This document shows, piece after piece, positions 1 to 7,288 of a stretch of DNA of 17,483 bases (position 1 is its first letter; each line of letters starts with the position of its first letter). This DNA comes from CAZVNZ01 sp964628515. Its GTDB lineage: Bacteria > Bacillota > Clostridia > Christensenellales > Christensenellaceae. A program made the position numbers and the translations under genes. Location of the stretch: contig CAZVNZ010000043.1 in NCBI GenBank assembly GCA_964628515.1, positions 1-17,483 of the forward strand. The letters run 5' to 3'. The notes below the pieces were generated by a model. That model was given only the letters and a program-made list of their open reading frames with translations. It was not told the DNA's origin and did no database searches.

Positions 1-320
1 ATTGCGGTGTCATACCATTGCATAAACTCTTCCATACTGTTAAACCCACGTTTTTGGGCAAGCTCGTTAAAAGTTTTTTGGGCTTGCTTGCGTGCAAGTC
101 GTGCATATTCGTTTAGCATATTTTTTTCTTGGTGATGCTCCTCTACGTCCGTGCCTTCCTCCGCCTCGTCCGTTTCGTCTGCCTCCCTTGCGTCCTCCGT
201 AGCCTCCTCACCCTCTATGCCGTCCTCCTCGTTTTGCCACTCCGCAAAATCGTCCGTCTCTTCTTTCTGCACATTCTGCACGTTTTCTAAACTTTCCGCA
301 TTTACATTTGTTTCTTCCAT
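1..320 (-). CDS. Acidic phage protein, possibly scaffolding protein (partial, C-terminus missing)
   Basis: A minus-strand frame opens at an ATG (318-320) behind GGAG at good spacing and stays open to the left edge, giving 106 visible residues with no stop. The first 65 or so residues are extremely acidic (many Glu/Asp, few hydrophobics) and are followed by a basic, probably helical stretch (NEYARLARKQAQKTFNELAQKR) and then an MEEFMQWYDTA segment. No catalytic motif is visible. Its place right after the portal and a small zinc protein is where tailed phages usually encode a scaffolding protein, which is often highly charged and helical. That role is inferred from position and composition only; it could be another head-assembly protein. 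Confidence 0.6.
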   Translation of the reverse strand, partial: MEETNVNAESLENVQNVQKEETDDFAEWQNEEDGIEGEEATEDAREADETDEAEEGTDVEEHHQEKNMLNEYARLARKQAQKTFNELAQKRGFNSMEEFMQWYDTA

Positions 321-392
321 TTTTCTCTCCTTTTGGCTGTCCGTTGCCACCGTATTTTTTTTGATTATTCGTAATCACCGTAATTTATTTAG

Positions 393-605
393 CTATACGT
401 TGCTACCGTCTATATATTCGGGTATGGTTTTAGGAATGCCGGTAGGTTGCTCTAACCGCTCCTCCACCTTTTGCAAATGCTTTACGCACTTGGCATTAAT
501 GCACTCGTGTACCAATACCCTAAATAACCTTGGTTTTTCCGTAACGTCAATATCGTCATAGCCGTAAACCACAACCATATCCGTGTTACAAGCATTACAT
601 TTCAA
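393..605 (-). CDS. Small zinc-binding phage protein of unknown function
   Basis: About 70 residues. I prefer the TTG start at 603-605 because it sits 8 bases after a strong AGGAGG inside the end of the portal gene. The upstream ATG at 653 would force a 59-base overlap and an N-terminus that merely re-reads portal sequence. With the TTG start, the gene overlaps the portal stop by 11 bases, implying translational coupling. The protein begins MKCNACNTD and later has CINAKC, a CxxC plus CxxxxC pair consistent with a single zinc-ribbon or treble-clef site. The C-terminus (IPKTIPEYIDGSNV) is hydrophobic and charged without further motifs. Made together with head proteins, it may act in head assembly, but no function can be assigned. 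Confidence 0.62.
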   Translation of the reverse strand: MKCNACNTDMVVVYGYDDIDVTEKPRLFRVLVHECINAKCVKHLQKVEERLEQPTGIPKTIPEYIDGSNV

Positions 606-2682
606 TATTTCCACCTCCTCCCATTTGTGCCTCCACTCCTGTGGGTAATTCATCTATTGCCAAGGGTGGCATTCCGCCCTGTGCCTGCATCTGCGGTGGC
701 GGTGGCATGGCTTGTTGTTGCATAGCCTGTTGTAACATAGCTTGTTGTTGCAGTTGTTCTTGCATTGCCTGTTGCTGTTGCATAGCCCTTTTTTGCTCCT
801 CCACCTTTTTTTCAATATGTGCCCTCATAAGTTTTGCATTGGGGTAATGCGCACGTTCCATACATTGCCAAAAAAACAATAATGTTTCGGGGTTTGCAGG
901 GTCTCCAAACACTCCGCTTTGTAAGTTTAATCGGTTTTGCTCCCATAAATATTGCCTGTTACTACCAAGCTCCCCATTTGCATCACAAGAAAACAAAAAC
1001 TCATCACAGTAATAATACTCCCCTGCATCATCCTTTTTCAAAAAATCGTATCTGTTAAACCGCTTATACACCGCCTTGCCGTTGCTTTCCGTTTTAAAGC
1101 TCCGTGGCTCGTCTGCGTAAGCAAGCATAAACTTAAATATTATTTCAAATATCTCTTGATAGGCGGCATCCTTCATACGCCGTTTGCTTTCAAGTCTCCC
1201 CGAGGACTGCCGTGCGGATATTTCCTTTGCAACTCCGCTTTGCGCCGTACTGTCCGGCTTGCCTTGAAAGCTGTCCGTAATACCAAGCGTGTCCTTTGCC
1301 GAGTTATAATTGCGCTGTATGTTGTTAAACTCATAACTCATATCCGGCTGAATATTTACCACCCTAAATAAATTTACCTCCTCGGGCTTTACACGCACCA
1401 CCTTTAGCTGTTTATCCGTAGTCTCAATGTTTTTCTTTTCGGGGAGCATAACATAACTGCCACCGCTGTACATCTTTTCATCAATTACCGTGTTAGACTT
1501 ATTTATTGCAATTTGCTGATCCTTAATCTTTTCTACGTCCGAAGTCCCAAGCACCTTGCCATGCTCGGATACATTTTTTCTAAGCACCAACGGAAATATA
1601 TTAGGCTTGTAATACGGCGCCCTTATTTCTGTTTGTTGCGGTGCGTTAAGCAAATTGGGTGCGTTAAGCTCGCCCGGTATTTCGGGCACATTGTTAGACA
1701 TTCCCTGTCCCAACTCTTGCATTCCCTGCATTTGTGGCATACCTTGCATATCCGGCATCGGGGTCGGCATATTAACCTCGGGTGCAACTTTAATTATTTC
1801 ATCATCAAGATTAGATTGCTTAAATTTATCGCTACCGCAAATACATGTGTCCCCATCTCTAACCGCACCGCACTGCTTGCACACCTCCTGCTTGCGTGCC
1901 TGATAATCCTCCATATAATCCAAAAGAGTGTCATTTACCCAGCTAATCAGCCCAACACCGCCCGCATCGTTTTTAAAATAACAAATAATTTGGGTAACAA
2001 GGTCTTTGGCGTTTTCCCCCTCTTTTCTTTCCACATAAGGATACTCCTCGCTTTCCTCCGCCACATCAACGTTGTATCTCCGCTTTATATATTCCTTTGT
2101 TTGGGTAAGCAAAACAAAAATATACTCACCCTGCCTAAAATCCGTAACACCCGCTTGGGGTATCACCTGCTTGGGATGCAGTGCCGTCACCTGTATATCC
2201 CCCACGGTATTATGGGTTTTAATGGTGTTGTCCCACTCAATTAAAAACCAGCTACCGCCGTTTATTGGGCACACACGCTCGTCTTGGTCGTTTAGCACCT
2301 CAAAGGGCAGTCTGTTTAACTGCCCCCTTAACATTTCTTCTATAATTACCGCCCTGTCCTCGTCCTCCTCGTTTAAGGCATCCACCTTTGGCGAGGGTAT
2401 ATTGCTGTTTATTTGAGATTCTATAAGCTCGTACACAATGTTTTGCACATTGCTCGCATCAAGGGTTACCTCTTTTTGTATGTTGGGGTTTCGTGGTATC
2501 TTCCGCCCACCGTCATACAGTTTCTGCATATCTTCCATTTTTGTTATAACAGGCTTGTAATGCTCCTCGCAAACCCTAAACCTTTCCTGCCACAAAGAAA
2601 GTAGCTCGGTGTTGTCCTGCTTATCCTGCTTTACTTCTTTCTTTTCTATAATTTTGTTTTTTAGCTTTCCAAATAATTCCAT
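595..2682 (-). CDS. Phage portal protein, P22-like
   Basis: 695 residues, starting at an ATG 5 bases after GGAG and 17 bases downstream of the large terminase stop. The portal is the dodecameric ring at one capsid vertex through which DNA is pumped. Its size, its place directly after terL, and segments such as SNVQNIVYELIESQINSNIPSPKVDALNEEDEDRAV (about 77-111) and DTLGITDSFQGKPDSTAQSGVAKEI (about 465-490) fit the P22-like portals. Two parts are unusual: a CxxC...CxC zinc-ribbon-like insert at residues 268-282, followed by a Met/Pro/Gln-rich linker (about 303-350), and a long Gln/Met-rich C-terminal tail with QQQAM-type repeats (about 628-680), which could form the helical barrel seen in P22 portals. 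The gene's 3' end carries the ribosome binding site of the next gene. Confidence 0.88.
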   Translation of the reverse strand: MELFGKLKNKIIEKKEVKQDKQDNTELLSLWQERFRVCEEHYKPVITKMEDMQKLYDGGRKIPRNPNIQKEVTLDASNVQNIVYELIESQINSNIPSPKVDALNEEDEDRAVIIEEMLRGQLNRLPFEVLNDQDERVCPINGGSWFLIEWDNTIKTHNTVGDIQVTALHPKQVIPQAGVTDFRQGEYIFVLLTQTKEYIKRRYNVDVAEESEEYPYVERKEGENAKDLVTQIICYFKNDAGGVGLISWVNDTLLDYMEDYQARKQEVCKQCGAVRDGDTCICGSDKFKQSNLDDEIIKVAPEVNMPTPMPDMQGMPQMQGMQELGQGMSNNVPEIPGELNAPNLLNAPQQTEIRAPYYKPNIFPLVLRKNVSEHGKVLGTSDVEKIKDQQIAINKSNTVIDEKMYSGGSYVMLPEKKNIETTDKQLKVVRVKPEEVNLFRVVNIQPDMSYEFNNIQRNYNSAKDTLGITDSFQGKPDSTAQSGVAKEISARQSSGRLESKRRMKDAAYQEIFEIIFKFMLAYADEPRSFKTESNGKAVYKRFNRYDFLKKDDAGEYYYCDEFLFSCDANGELGSNRQYLWEQNRLNLQSGVFGDPANPETLLFFWQCMERAHYPNAKLMRAHIEKKVEEQKRAMQQQQAMQEQLQQQAMLQQAMQQQAMPPPPQMQAQGGMPPLAIDELPTGVEAQMGGGGNIEM

Positions 2683-2699
2683 ATATTCTCCAATCCTGT

Positions 2700-4349
2700 T
2701 TAAAAGGGATTTCCACGCATTTTAATTAAATACTCTTTTTCCTCTTCGCTTGCGTTGTTGTAGTCCTCCCACCAGTCCGCCCGCCATTTTACTTTTTCTT
2801 GTGATGTTTTTTGCACATCAAAACTTTGTTGTCCCCTAATCTCGTTTGCAATCATATCCGAAAACAATAAGTCGTCATGCTTTCCCTCTATTGCATCCGG
2901 TCTGCCGTTTTTGTATACAAAGGTTATTGCCTCCTGCAAAGTGGGTATATCATAAAAAAGCTCGGTATTGTTGTTTATTATGTCTATTTCTTTGTCTATA
3001 ATTAACGGCCGTGTGTTGCCGTCCGTCTTAAAACCAAATTTCGTTTGCATGGCTTTTGTAAAATCATCGTACCTACGCCGTACATACTGCTTAGGATAGT
3101 CAAGCCGAGAAAGCTCCTCCACGGGTGCGGTATTAAAGTTAATTTCCACCCCAATAAGTGCATCGTTGTAATATTTGCCTAAGCAATACAGTTGATAGGT
3201 AAAAGGCTTGCTTTCGCTAACCTGCATATGCAGGGTTGCCACACGCCTGCCCGTGGTGTTGTCTATTACAGTCGCCCCATAAAAGTCCTTGCCCTCTCCC
3301 TTTGTGTCCGCCCCTATAACGTAAGGCACTCCCTCTTTTGATTCCTCGTAAATGCGTATATATTCACCGTGGGCAAACTCATATGATGTTATGCGGTCTT
3401 TTGTTTCGGGGTTATTCCACCCGTATACAAAAGCACCTGTTTTAAATTGCATGCCTCGCAACTGCTCCATGCGCTGTATAACCTTCACATTATCAAATAC
3501 AGGAAGTCCGCTCATTAAAAACGCCTCCTGCGCACAAGAGGGATATTCCTGTTTAAATAAATCCGTGTTGCCTCCGCAGTTGTTTTTAATGCACCACCTC
3601 CGCCACGTTAGTTGCTCATTTGTTAGGCTGTATATCTCCTTTAGCCGGGTTTCCTCCTCCGTAAGTTCAAAGCCGTTATATGCAAGTGTGTACTCCTTAT
3701 GCTCCTGCCACGCACAAAACACGGGTATAAAGTCATTTTCTCCGCTTACCGCTTTATCCCACATATCTTTAAAATCATCATAGCCGTTAGCCGTGCTTTC
3801 TATGATAACCATGGTGTCCTTATGGTTGGGTACGGCTTGCAGTAGCCCCGTTAGCGTTTCTTTTTTCTCACCTGCCCAATATGCGTATTCGGAGATATGC
3901 AGGTTTTGAAAGGTGTCACTTCTGCCTATACTGGTATTTCCTGCCGTCATACATTTTATGGCGGAGTTTCCCGAGGCAAAATCAAACTCCAATATCTTTG
4001 CGTTGTTGGCTTTTAAGCTCGGTTTAAAATCATCGTCAAGCTCATCATAAAACCGCTTAGACATTCTAAACAGGTTGTTGGTTGCGGATATTTCGTGTGT
4101 TACAACACCGCTGTTTATATTTGCCTGCGTTGCGGTCTCTTTAAAAATTATCCCCTCCACCAAAGTAGAAAACCCCATTTGCCGTGCCTTTAGTATTATT
4201 GCCCGTACAGGCTTGCCCTCGCTGTGCTGTGCCTTTATTGCCTCGTACAGCTTTAATTGCGCCTTGTTTAGCATTAGCGGTACTATCTCGCTTTGCTTGT
4301 CTTTTATTTTTAAATGCTTTTCCAAAAACAGCTTAGTGTTTATTGCCAT
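2700..4349 (-). CDS. terL: Terminase large subunit (packaging ATPase and nuclease)
   Basis: 549 residues. It powers DNA translocation into the prohead and cuts the concatemer. The ATPase half shows a Walker A-like KARQMGFST (about 54-62), a Walker B-like LHISEYAYW (about 150-158) and a coupling motif IIESTANG (about 182-189). The RNase H-fold nuclease half shows its acidic residues in order: D348 in VIGADTKGEGKD, E402 in GVEINFN, and D492/D493 in KHDDLLFSD. Length and motif order are normal for the family. The ATG follows the small terminase stop directly (TAA then ATG), so the two subunits are translationally coupled; the portal follows after 17 bases. No sign of damage. Confidence 0.96.
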   Translation of the reverse strand: MAINTKLFLEKHLKIKDKQSEIVPLMLNKAQLKLYEAIKAQHSEGKPVRAIILKARQMGFSTLVEGIIFKETATQANINSGVVTHEISATNNLFRMSKRFYDELDDDFKPSLKANNAKILEFDFASGNSAIKCMTAGNTSIGRSDTFQNLHISEYAYWAGEKKETLTGLLQAVPNHKDTMVIIESTANGYDDFKDMWDKAVSGENDFIPVFCAWQEHKEYTLAYNGFELTEEETRLKEIYSLTNEQLTWRRWCIKNNCGGNTDLFKQEYPSCAQEAFLMSGLPVFDNVKVIQRMEQLRGMQFKTGAFVYGWNNPETKDRITSYEFAHGEYIRIYEESKEGVPYVIGADTKGEGKDFYGATVIDNTTGRRVATLHMQVSESKPFTYQLYCLGKYYNDALIGVEINFNTAPVEELSRLDYPKQYVRRRYDDFTKAMQTKFGFKTDGNTRPLIIDKEIDIINNNTELFYDIPTLQEAITFVYKNGRPDAIEGKHDDLLFSDMIANEIRGQQSFDVQKTSQEKVKWRADWWEDYNNASEEEKEYLIKMRGNPF

Positions 4350-4814
4350 TTAGTATTTTTCTCCCGTTATTTCCTTTAGTTTTTCTTCGAGGGATAGGTT
4401 TAGTGTGCCGGCAATTTCTACCCTGCTCTCCTCTTTTTTGCTCCACTTTTCCGGGTTTCTGTTATGCGCCCAAAGTGCGGCCGCCTTGATATCCGGAGGC
4501 ACGTATACTGTTTCTTTAACCTCCACAATTTCTTCGTTTCCGCCTTTTTTCAGCTTTACGGGCTTTACAATTTGCTCCGTATACCCTACCGCACTTTTAA
4601 ATATTGCGTTTGTTACAAGGGCATTGGCGTATTGCATATCATAATCAATTATTTGCTTAAGCTCTTTATGCTCGGTGGCGTATTTGCGCAAGGTAGATAC
4701 TCCCACCTTAAGCATTTTTGCAACGTCTTTTAAAAAATACCCCTCCTTAATCCACCCGGATATATTATCAAGATAGGGCAATACATTGCTCTCGTATTTA
4801 CTTTGTTTACCCAT
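4350..4814 (-). CDS. terS: Terminase small subunit (DNA recognition)
   Basis: 154 residues from the ATG at 4812-4814, which is preceded by GGAGCGGAGACAA. The frame stays open further upstream to a TTG near 4940, but that extension is translated from a GC-rich repeat and lacks a ribosome binding site, so I reject it. Residues 12-48 form a helix-turn-helix (VLPYLDNISGWIKEGYFLKDVAKMLKVGVSTLRKYATEHKELK) of the kind that binds the packaging start site. After a central helix (YANALVTNAIFKSAVGYTEQ) comes the typical VPPDIKAAALWAHNRNPEKW segment found in many small terminases. It overlaps nothing and is coupled to terL. It opens the late operon. Confidence 0.92.
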   Translation of the reverse strand: MGKQSKYESNVLPYLDNISGWIKEGYFLKDVAKMLKVGVSTLRKYATEHKELKQIIDYDMQYANALVTNAIFKSAVGYTEQIVKPVKLKKGGNEEIVEVKETVYVPPDIKAAALWAHNRNPEKWSKKEESRVEIAGTLNLSLEEKLKEITGEKY

Positions 4815-4848
4815 TTGTCTCCGCTCCGTATTTTCTTTAATGTATATT

Positions 4849-4938
4849 ACGCACGTGCGTGCGCCTGCGTGCCCGTGCGCCTGCGTGCCTGTGCGTGTGC
4901 GTGCCTGTGCGTGCACACGCGCCTGTGCGCCTGCGTGC
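4849..4938. repeat. GC-rich imperfect 16-bp tandem repeat upstream of terS
   Basis: Ninety bases made almost only of G, C and T on the plus strand sit in an otherwise AT-rich region. They split into about five imperfect units, for example CGTGCGCCTGCGTGCC at 4874-4889, TGTGCGTGTGCGTGCC at 4890-4905, then 18-bp and 15-bp variants. The start (4849-4864) alternates purine and pyrimidine perfectly, a Z-DNA-prone pattern. A clean 8-bp tandem (AACCGCTA twice, 4940-4955) follows. The position just upstream of the small terminase gene makes it a candidate packaging (pac/cos) or terminase-binding region; that is inference. Confidence 0.8.
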
Positions 4939-4966
4939 AAACCGCTAAACCGCTATTTCCCCAAAA

Positions 4967-5002
4967 CACAAAAGACACCTGCGCTAACAAGTGCCTTTTG
5001 TG
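4967..5002 (-). terminator. Rho-independent terminator before the late genes
   Basis: On the minus strand a 12-bp stem (CACAAAAGGCAC pairing with GTGTCTTTTGTG, one G-U pair) encloses a 12-base loop and is followed by TTTTGGGG. The wobble pair forms on the minus-strand RNA but would be an A-C mismatch on the plus strand, so it is a terminator for leftward transcription. It lies between the late-regulator gene and terS. The roughly 280-base gap 4815-5096 otherwise holds the GC-rich repeat, an 8-bp tandem repeat and a possible promoter. Confidence 0.68.
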
Positions 5003-5056
5003 ATTTTTAAAAGAAGAAGTATTTATTAATCAGCAAGCTTTATATCTTTGCTTAGT

Positions 5057-5089
5057 TTATACTATAGCACAGAAAACTCGGAAAACTCG
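5057..5089 (-). promoter_or_regulatory. Possible late promoter with 9-bp tandem repeats
   Basis: Just downstream of the late-regulator gene, the sequence GAAAACTCG occurs twice in tandem (5072-5080, 5081-5089) with a partial third copy. On the minus strand this is CGAGTTTTC twice, followed closely by TATAGTATAAA (two overlapping candidate -10 elements, 5057-5066). No good -35 is seen, as expected for an activator-dependent promoter. The proposal that the neighbouring sigma-4-like protein binds the repeats is inference. Confidence 0.4.
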
Positions 5090-5096
5090 GAAAGTT

Positions 5097-5543
5097 TTAA
5101 TTTTTTAGAAAATTTTTACGCAAATAAATCCTCATTTGCTTTAGCTGTGTACTACCGTCTCCGGCGCAACCCATTGCCTGCGCCACCTGCTTGTAGGTTT
5201 TTCCGTCCACATACCTAAATTGCATAATCCGCCTAACCTCGCTGTCCTCTATTCCGTCTATAATCTTTTGCAGCTCGCTTATAAGCCCTTGCAGTTTTAT
5301 AAGCCTTTTTTGCAAAACCTTGTTTTGCTCCTCTATCTTGCCGGAGAAGTCCGCCACCCCTGCTACTTTCACGGTATGGGAAATGTACGGATAGTTCTTT
5401 CCGCTGCCCTTAACAACATCACTTGCATATAGCTTGTTAGACTTCTCTAACTGCGCTATGCGTGCTTGCGTTTCCTTGATTTCTTTGCGTAGGGAAGAAA
5501 ACTCCCCCAGCAGTTTAAATATATTTTGCCTTGATTCACTCAT
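5097..5543 (-). CDS. ArpU/RinA-like late transcription regulator with sigma-70 region 4-like HTH
   Basis: 148 residues from the ATG at 5541-5543, preceded by GGGAG at 8 bases; a TTG five codons upstream lies on the ribosome binding site itself and is not used. Residues about 8-40 and 70-100 are Lys/Glu/Leu-rich and probably coiled coil. The C-terminal segment DSEVRRIMQFRYVDGKTYKQVAQAMGCAGDGSTQLKQMRIYLRKNFLKN is like sigma-70 region 4, as found in the ArpU, RinA and DUF1492 families that activate phage packaging and structural genes in Bacillota. It is the last early gene before terS, the usual place for such a regulator. Direct control of the late genes is inferred from family and position. 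Confidence 0.78.
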   Translation of the reverse strand: MSESRQNIFKLLGEFSSLRKEIKETQARIAQLEKSNKLYASDVVKGSGKNYPYISHTVKVAGVADFSGKIEEQNKVLQKRLIKLQGLISELQKIIDGIEDSEVRRIMQFRYVDGKTYKQVAQAMGCAGDGSTQLKQMRIYLRKNFLKN

Positions 5544-5590
5544 TTTGCACACTCCCAATTTTTAAATTATATAGCAACTTAATTTATATT

Positions 5591-5605
5591 GTTCGCTTTG
5601 CGAAC
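5591..5605. repeat. Perfect short hairpin GTTCGC-TTT-GCGAAC
   Basis: A perfect 6-bp inverted repeat with a 3-base loop lies in the 100-base gap between the replication initiator and the late regulator. It has no T-run on either side, so it is not a standard terminator. Hairpins of this size near HUH initiator genes can be nick or recognition structures; that link is speculative here. TATAAT at 5566-5571 (minus strand) just downstream could be a -10 for the late regulator, but no convincing -35 is seen. Confidence 0.6.
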
Positions 5606-5638
5606 CGCAGTAATGTAACTATATGTTCATTTTATACC

Positions 5639-5659
5639 AAAAGTTATTTTCTAACTTTT
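5639..5659. terminator. Hairpin across the replication-gene stop codon, weak terminator
   Basis: AAAAGTTA and TAACTTTT form a perfect 8-bp stem with a 5-base loop, and the stop codon of the HUH initiator lies inside it. The stem is AT-rich and the T-run is only the four T of the stem itself, so termination would be weak in either direction. It may instead protect the mRNA end. Confidence 0.4.
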
Positions 5660-6453
5660 GACAAAATGCTATAATATTCATTGCGTATAACCGTTTGTAT
5701 ATATTTCATACGCTTGTCTATTTCCTTAGCCGTCATTCCTCCGATTTTTACAAATTTTACGCAATAATAATCCCCGTTTTCGTTTCCCTGCCAACTTTCA
5801 AAATCTATCTTGTACCCTTTGGGACAAACTTCACGCCTTGTAATTTCCTTTCTTGATTTTAGTGTTCCTCTTTGCTCCGCAGGTTTCGTTAAATTTCTTG
5901 AACTTGAAAACTTTTTCTTGTCCGATAGCTCTTTAGAAATATATGTGTTCAATTCCCAGTAGCTTTTGTTTGCCTGCAGTCTTTCAAGTTGTACATTTCC
6001 TTCCGTCCATAAGTCGCATATTTCGTCCATACTGTATTTGCTCATCATTACGTGATGATGTATCCGCCCTTTTCCTCCACCTCGTTTTGTTACACTTCGC
6101 TCGTCCTCTGTTACCATCACCCATTTTATTTTGGGTAGTCTTTTTTTATTTCTGTGATATTTCAATCTTTTAAAGAAATTGCGTATAATTTTATTTGCAT
6201 CTTTGATAGATGCAGGCTCAACCTCATAAGTGAAAGTTAAAAATAAATCATCTTTTCCAAAATTGGAGCTTATTAACATCTCGTGATATTTTAAAGAGTT
6301 TAAATAATTTCTGTTAGCCTGTGCCATATCCGTGCTGTTTATATTTTCGCAACGTGGAATTTTCCGCCCACCTTCTCTTGCACGTCTTCTCGAGTTGTAT
6401 TTTTCAATTAAAATTGTTGCTCCGGCAACTGTCTTTTTTTTGTAAGAGTACAT
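5644..6453 (-). CDS. HUH replication initiator, rolling-circle type (Rep)
   Basis: 269 residues from an ATG with AAGGA 10 bases upstream. It carries the motifs of HUH single-strand nicking enzymes in the right order: motif I DLFLTFTY (about 69-76), the metal-binding histidine motif GRIHHHVMMS (about 129-138), and a motif III tyrosine in LNTYISKELS (Y171, with K174). One catalytic tyrosine suggests the one-Tyr class similar to ORF2/G2P-type Reps of filamentous phages, microviruses and some Bacillota prophages. Such proteins nick one strand at the origin, join to its 5' end and start rolling-circle synthesis. The basic N-terminus (KKKTV, SRRRAREGGRK) may help DNA binding. Hairpins lie on both sides of the gene. 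No helicase domain is present, so the host must supply one. Confidence 0.85.
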   Translation of the reverse strand: MYSYKKKTVAGATILIEKYNSRRRAREGGRKIPRCENINSTDMAQANRNYLNSLKYHEMLISSNFGKDDLFLTFTYEVEPASIKDANKIIRNFFKRLKYHRNKKRLPKIKWVMVTEDERSVTKRGGGKGRIHHHVMMSKYSMDEICDLWTEGNVQLERLQANKSYWELNTYISKELSDKKKFSSSRNLTKPAEQRGTLKSRKEITRREVCPKGYKIDFESWQGNENGDYYCVKFVKIGGMTAKEIDKRMKYIQTVIRNEYYSILSKVRK

Positions 6454-6533
6454 TTTTAAAAAATCCTTAAACTATTTTTTTGCGGTTGTATTTTTTTTCG
6501 TCATAACTTTAATTACTACACCGAGATTTAAAA

Positions 6534-6546
6534 GCGGGCCACCCGC
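6534..6546 (-). terminator. Short GC-rich hairpin with following T-run
   Basis: GCGGG and CCCGC are separated by three bases. On the minus strand the stem is followed by TTTTAAA, and on the plus strand by ATTTTTGTTTTT, so it could act as a weak terminator in either direction. It lies between the two-HTH gene and the rep gene and could also be part of the replication origin. Confidence 0.42.
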
Positions 6547-6561
6547 ATTTTTGTTTTTAAC

Positions 6562-6596
6562 TTTCTACTATATATATAATGTAGAAACGATAGAAA
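6562..6596. repeat. Inverted repeat upstream of rep, candidate origin or promoter
   Basis: TTTCTAC (6562-6568) and GTAGAAA (6581-6587) form a perfect 7-bp inverted repeat around an AT-only core with alternating TA bases, and a further TAGAAA follows at 6591-6596. The AT-rich core could melt easily or hold a minus-strand -10. Its place directly upstream of the HUH initiator gene makes it a candidate double-strand origin; no nick-site consensus can be confirmed. Confidence 0.5.
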
Positions 6597-7283
6597 CTAT
6601 TTTAGTTTTTCCCAAACACTCTTTAATATTTCAATAGTAAGCGTTGCCTCCCGTCTAAGCTCCGCAAGCTCGAAAGATGCAAACGCTTTGTTTGCATCCT
6701 CTATATCTTCTATTTCTTTTATGTTTACTATTTGCGCCGGTGCTTTTGTTGTTTTCTCTTTTGTTTTTCCTGTAGCTTTAACCGCCTTGTTTGGCTCTGC
6801 CTTTTCTTTCTCGCTGTCTGTGCTTATACATTTTTCTGTTTTTGCTACCGTGCCCGTGCCATTAAAATGCAAATTGTTGGATTTCCTCCACATTGCAATA
6901 GTGCTCCTGCCACAGCCTACCGCCTCGCAAATTTCCTTGTCCGTTTTACCTTGTTTATGTAATTCCATAGCCTTATTCCAATCATATTTAGGCGCAGAGC
7001 CTCCTCTTTGCTTAATTGGTTTGTCTGAAGTCTCTTCTTTAGATATTCCCACAGGCTTTTGTGCAGGTGTTTCCGTGGGTATCTCTACCGTTTTTACCTT
7101 CTCCATTTTGTTCTCCTTTACTTTTTGCATATAATACCTGTGCGCCCAGTCGTTTACTATCCACAGCTTGCAATTTAATTCTTTTGCTATTTGCGGTATC
7201 TCGTAACCCTCTGCCAACATTTCTTCCGCTTTGTCCCAGTCGTAATTGCTTGGGTACATATTTTTAATATTTTCAAAATCCAT
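6597..7283 (-). CDS. Phage protein with two helix-turn-helix repeats
   Basis: 228 residues from the ATG at 7281-7283, 8 bases after GAGGAG at the end of the ParB-like gene; a GTG three codons earlier overlaps that gene's stop and is less likely. Two similar HTH units are visible: YDWDKAEEMLAEGYEIPQIAKELNCKLWIVNDWAHR (about 15-50) and YDWNKAMELHKQGKTDKEICEAVGCGRSTIAMWRKSNNL (about 98-137), clearly an internal duplication. The linker and the region 140-185 are rich in Lys, Thr, Glu and Pro and probably disordered. The C-terminal 35 residues form a helical segment ending LTIEILKSVWEKLK. It most likely binds DNA next to the ParB-like protein and Rep, perhaps at the replication origin; the exact job is unknown. 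Confidence 0.72.
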   Translation of the reverse strand: MDFENIKNMYPSNYDWDKAEEMLAEGYEIPQIAKELNCKLWIVNDWAHRYYMQKVKENKMEKVKTVEIPTETPAQKPVGISKEETSDKPIKQRGGSAPKYDWNKAMELHKQGKTDKEICEAVGCGRSTIAMWRKSNNLHFNGTGTVAKTEKCISTDSEKEKAEPNKAVKATGKTKEKTTKAPAQIVNIKEIEDIEDANKAFASFELAELRREATLTIEILKSVWEKLK

Positions 7284-7288
7284 AATGC

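Noticed and set aside
360..375. Palindrome GATTA-TTCG-TAATC
   Set aside because: Only a 5-bp AT-rich stem, without a T-run in the direction of transcription; probably chance.
606..653. Longer start of the small zinc protein downstream of the portal
   Set aside because: It would overlap the portal by 59 bases; the TTG at 605 has AGGAGG at ideal distance.
641..4353. Plus-strand open frames over the portal and terminase genes
   Set aside because: They are antisense shadows with low-complexity translations and no ribosome binding sites; the minus-strand genes have clear family motifs.
4849..4938. CRISPR array
   Set aside because: Repeats are contiguous and imperfect without unique spacers, and there are no cas genes.
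4815..4940. N-terminal extension of the small terminase rich in His, Ala, Arg and Thr
   Set aside because: It is the translation of the GC-rich tandem repeat, starts with TTG and has no ribosome binding site, while the ATG at 4814 has one and begins the family-like sequence.
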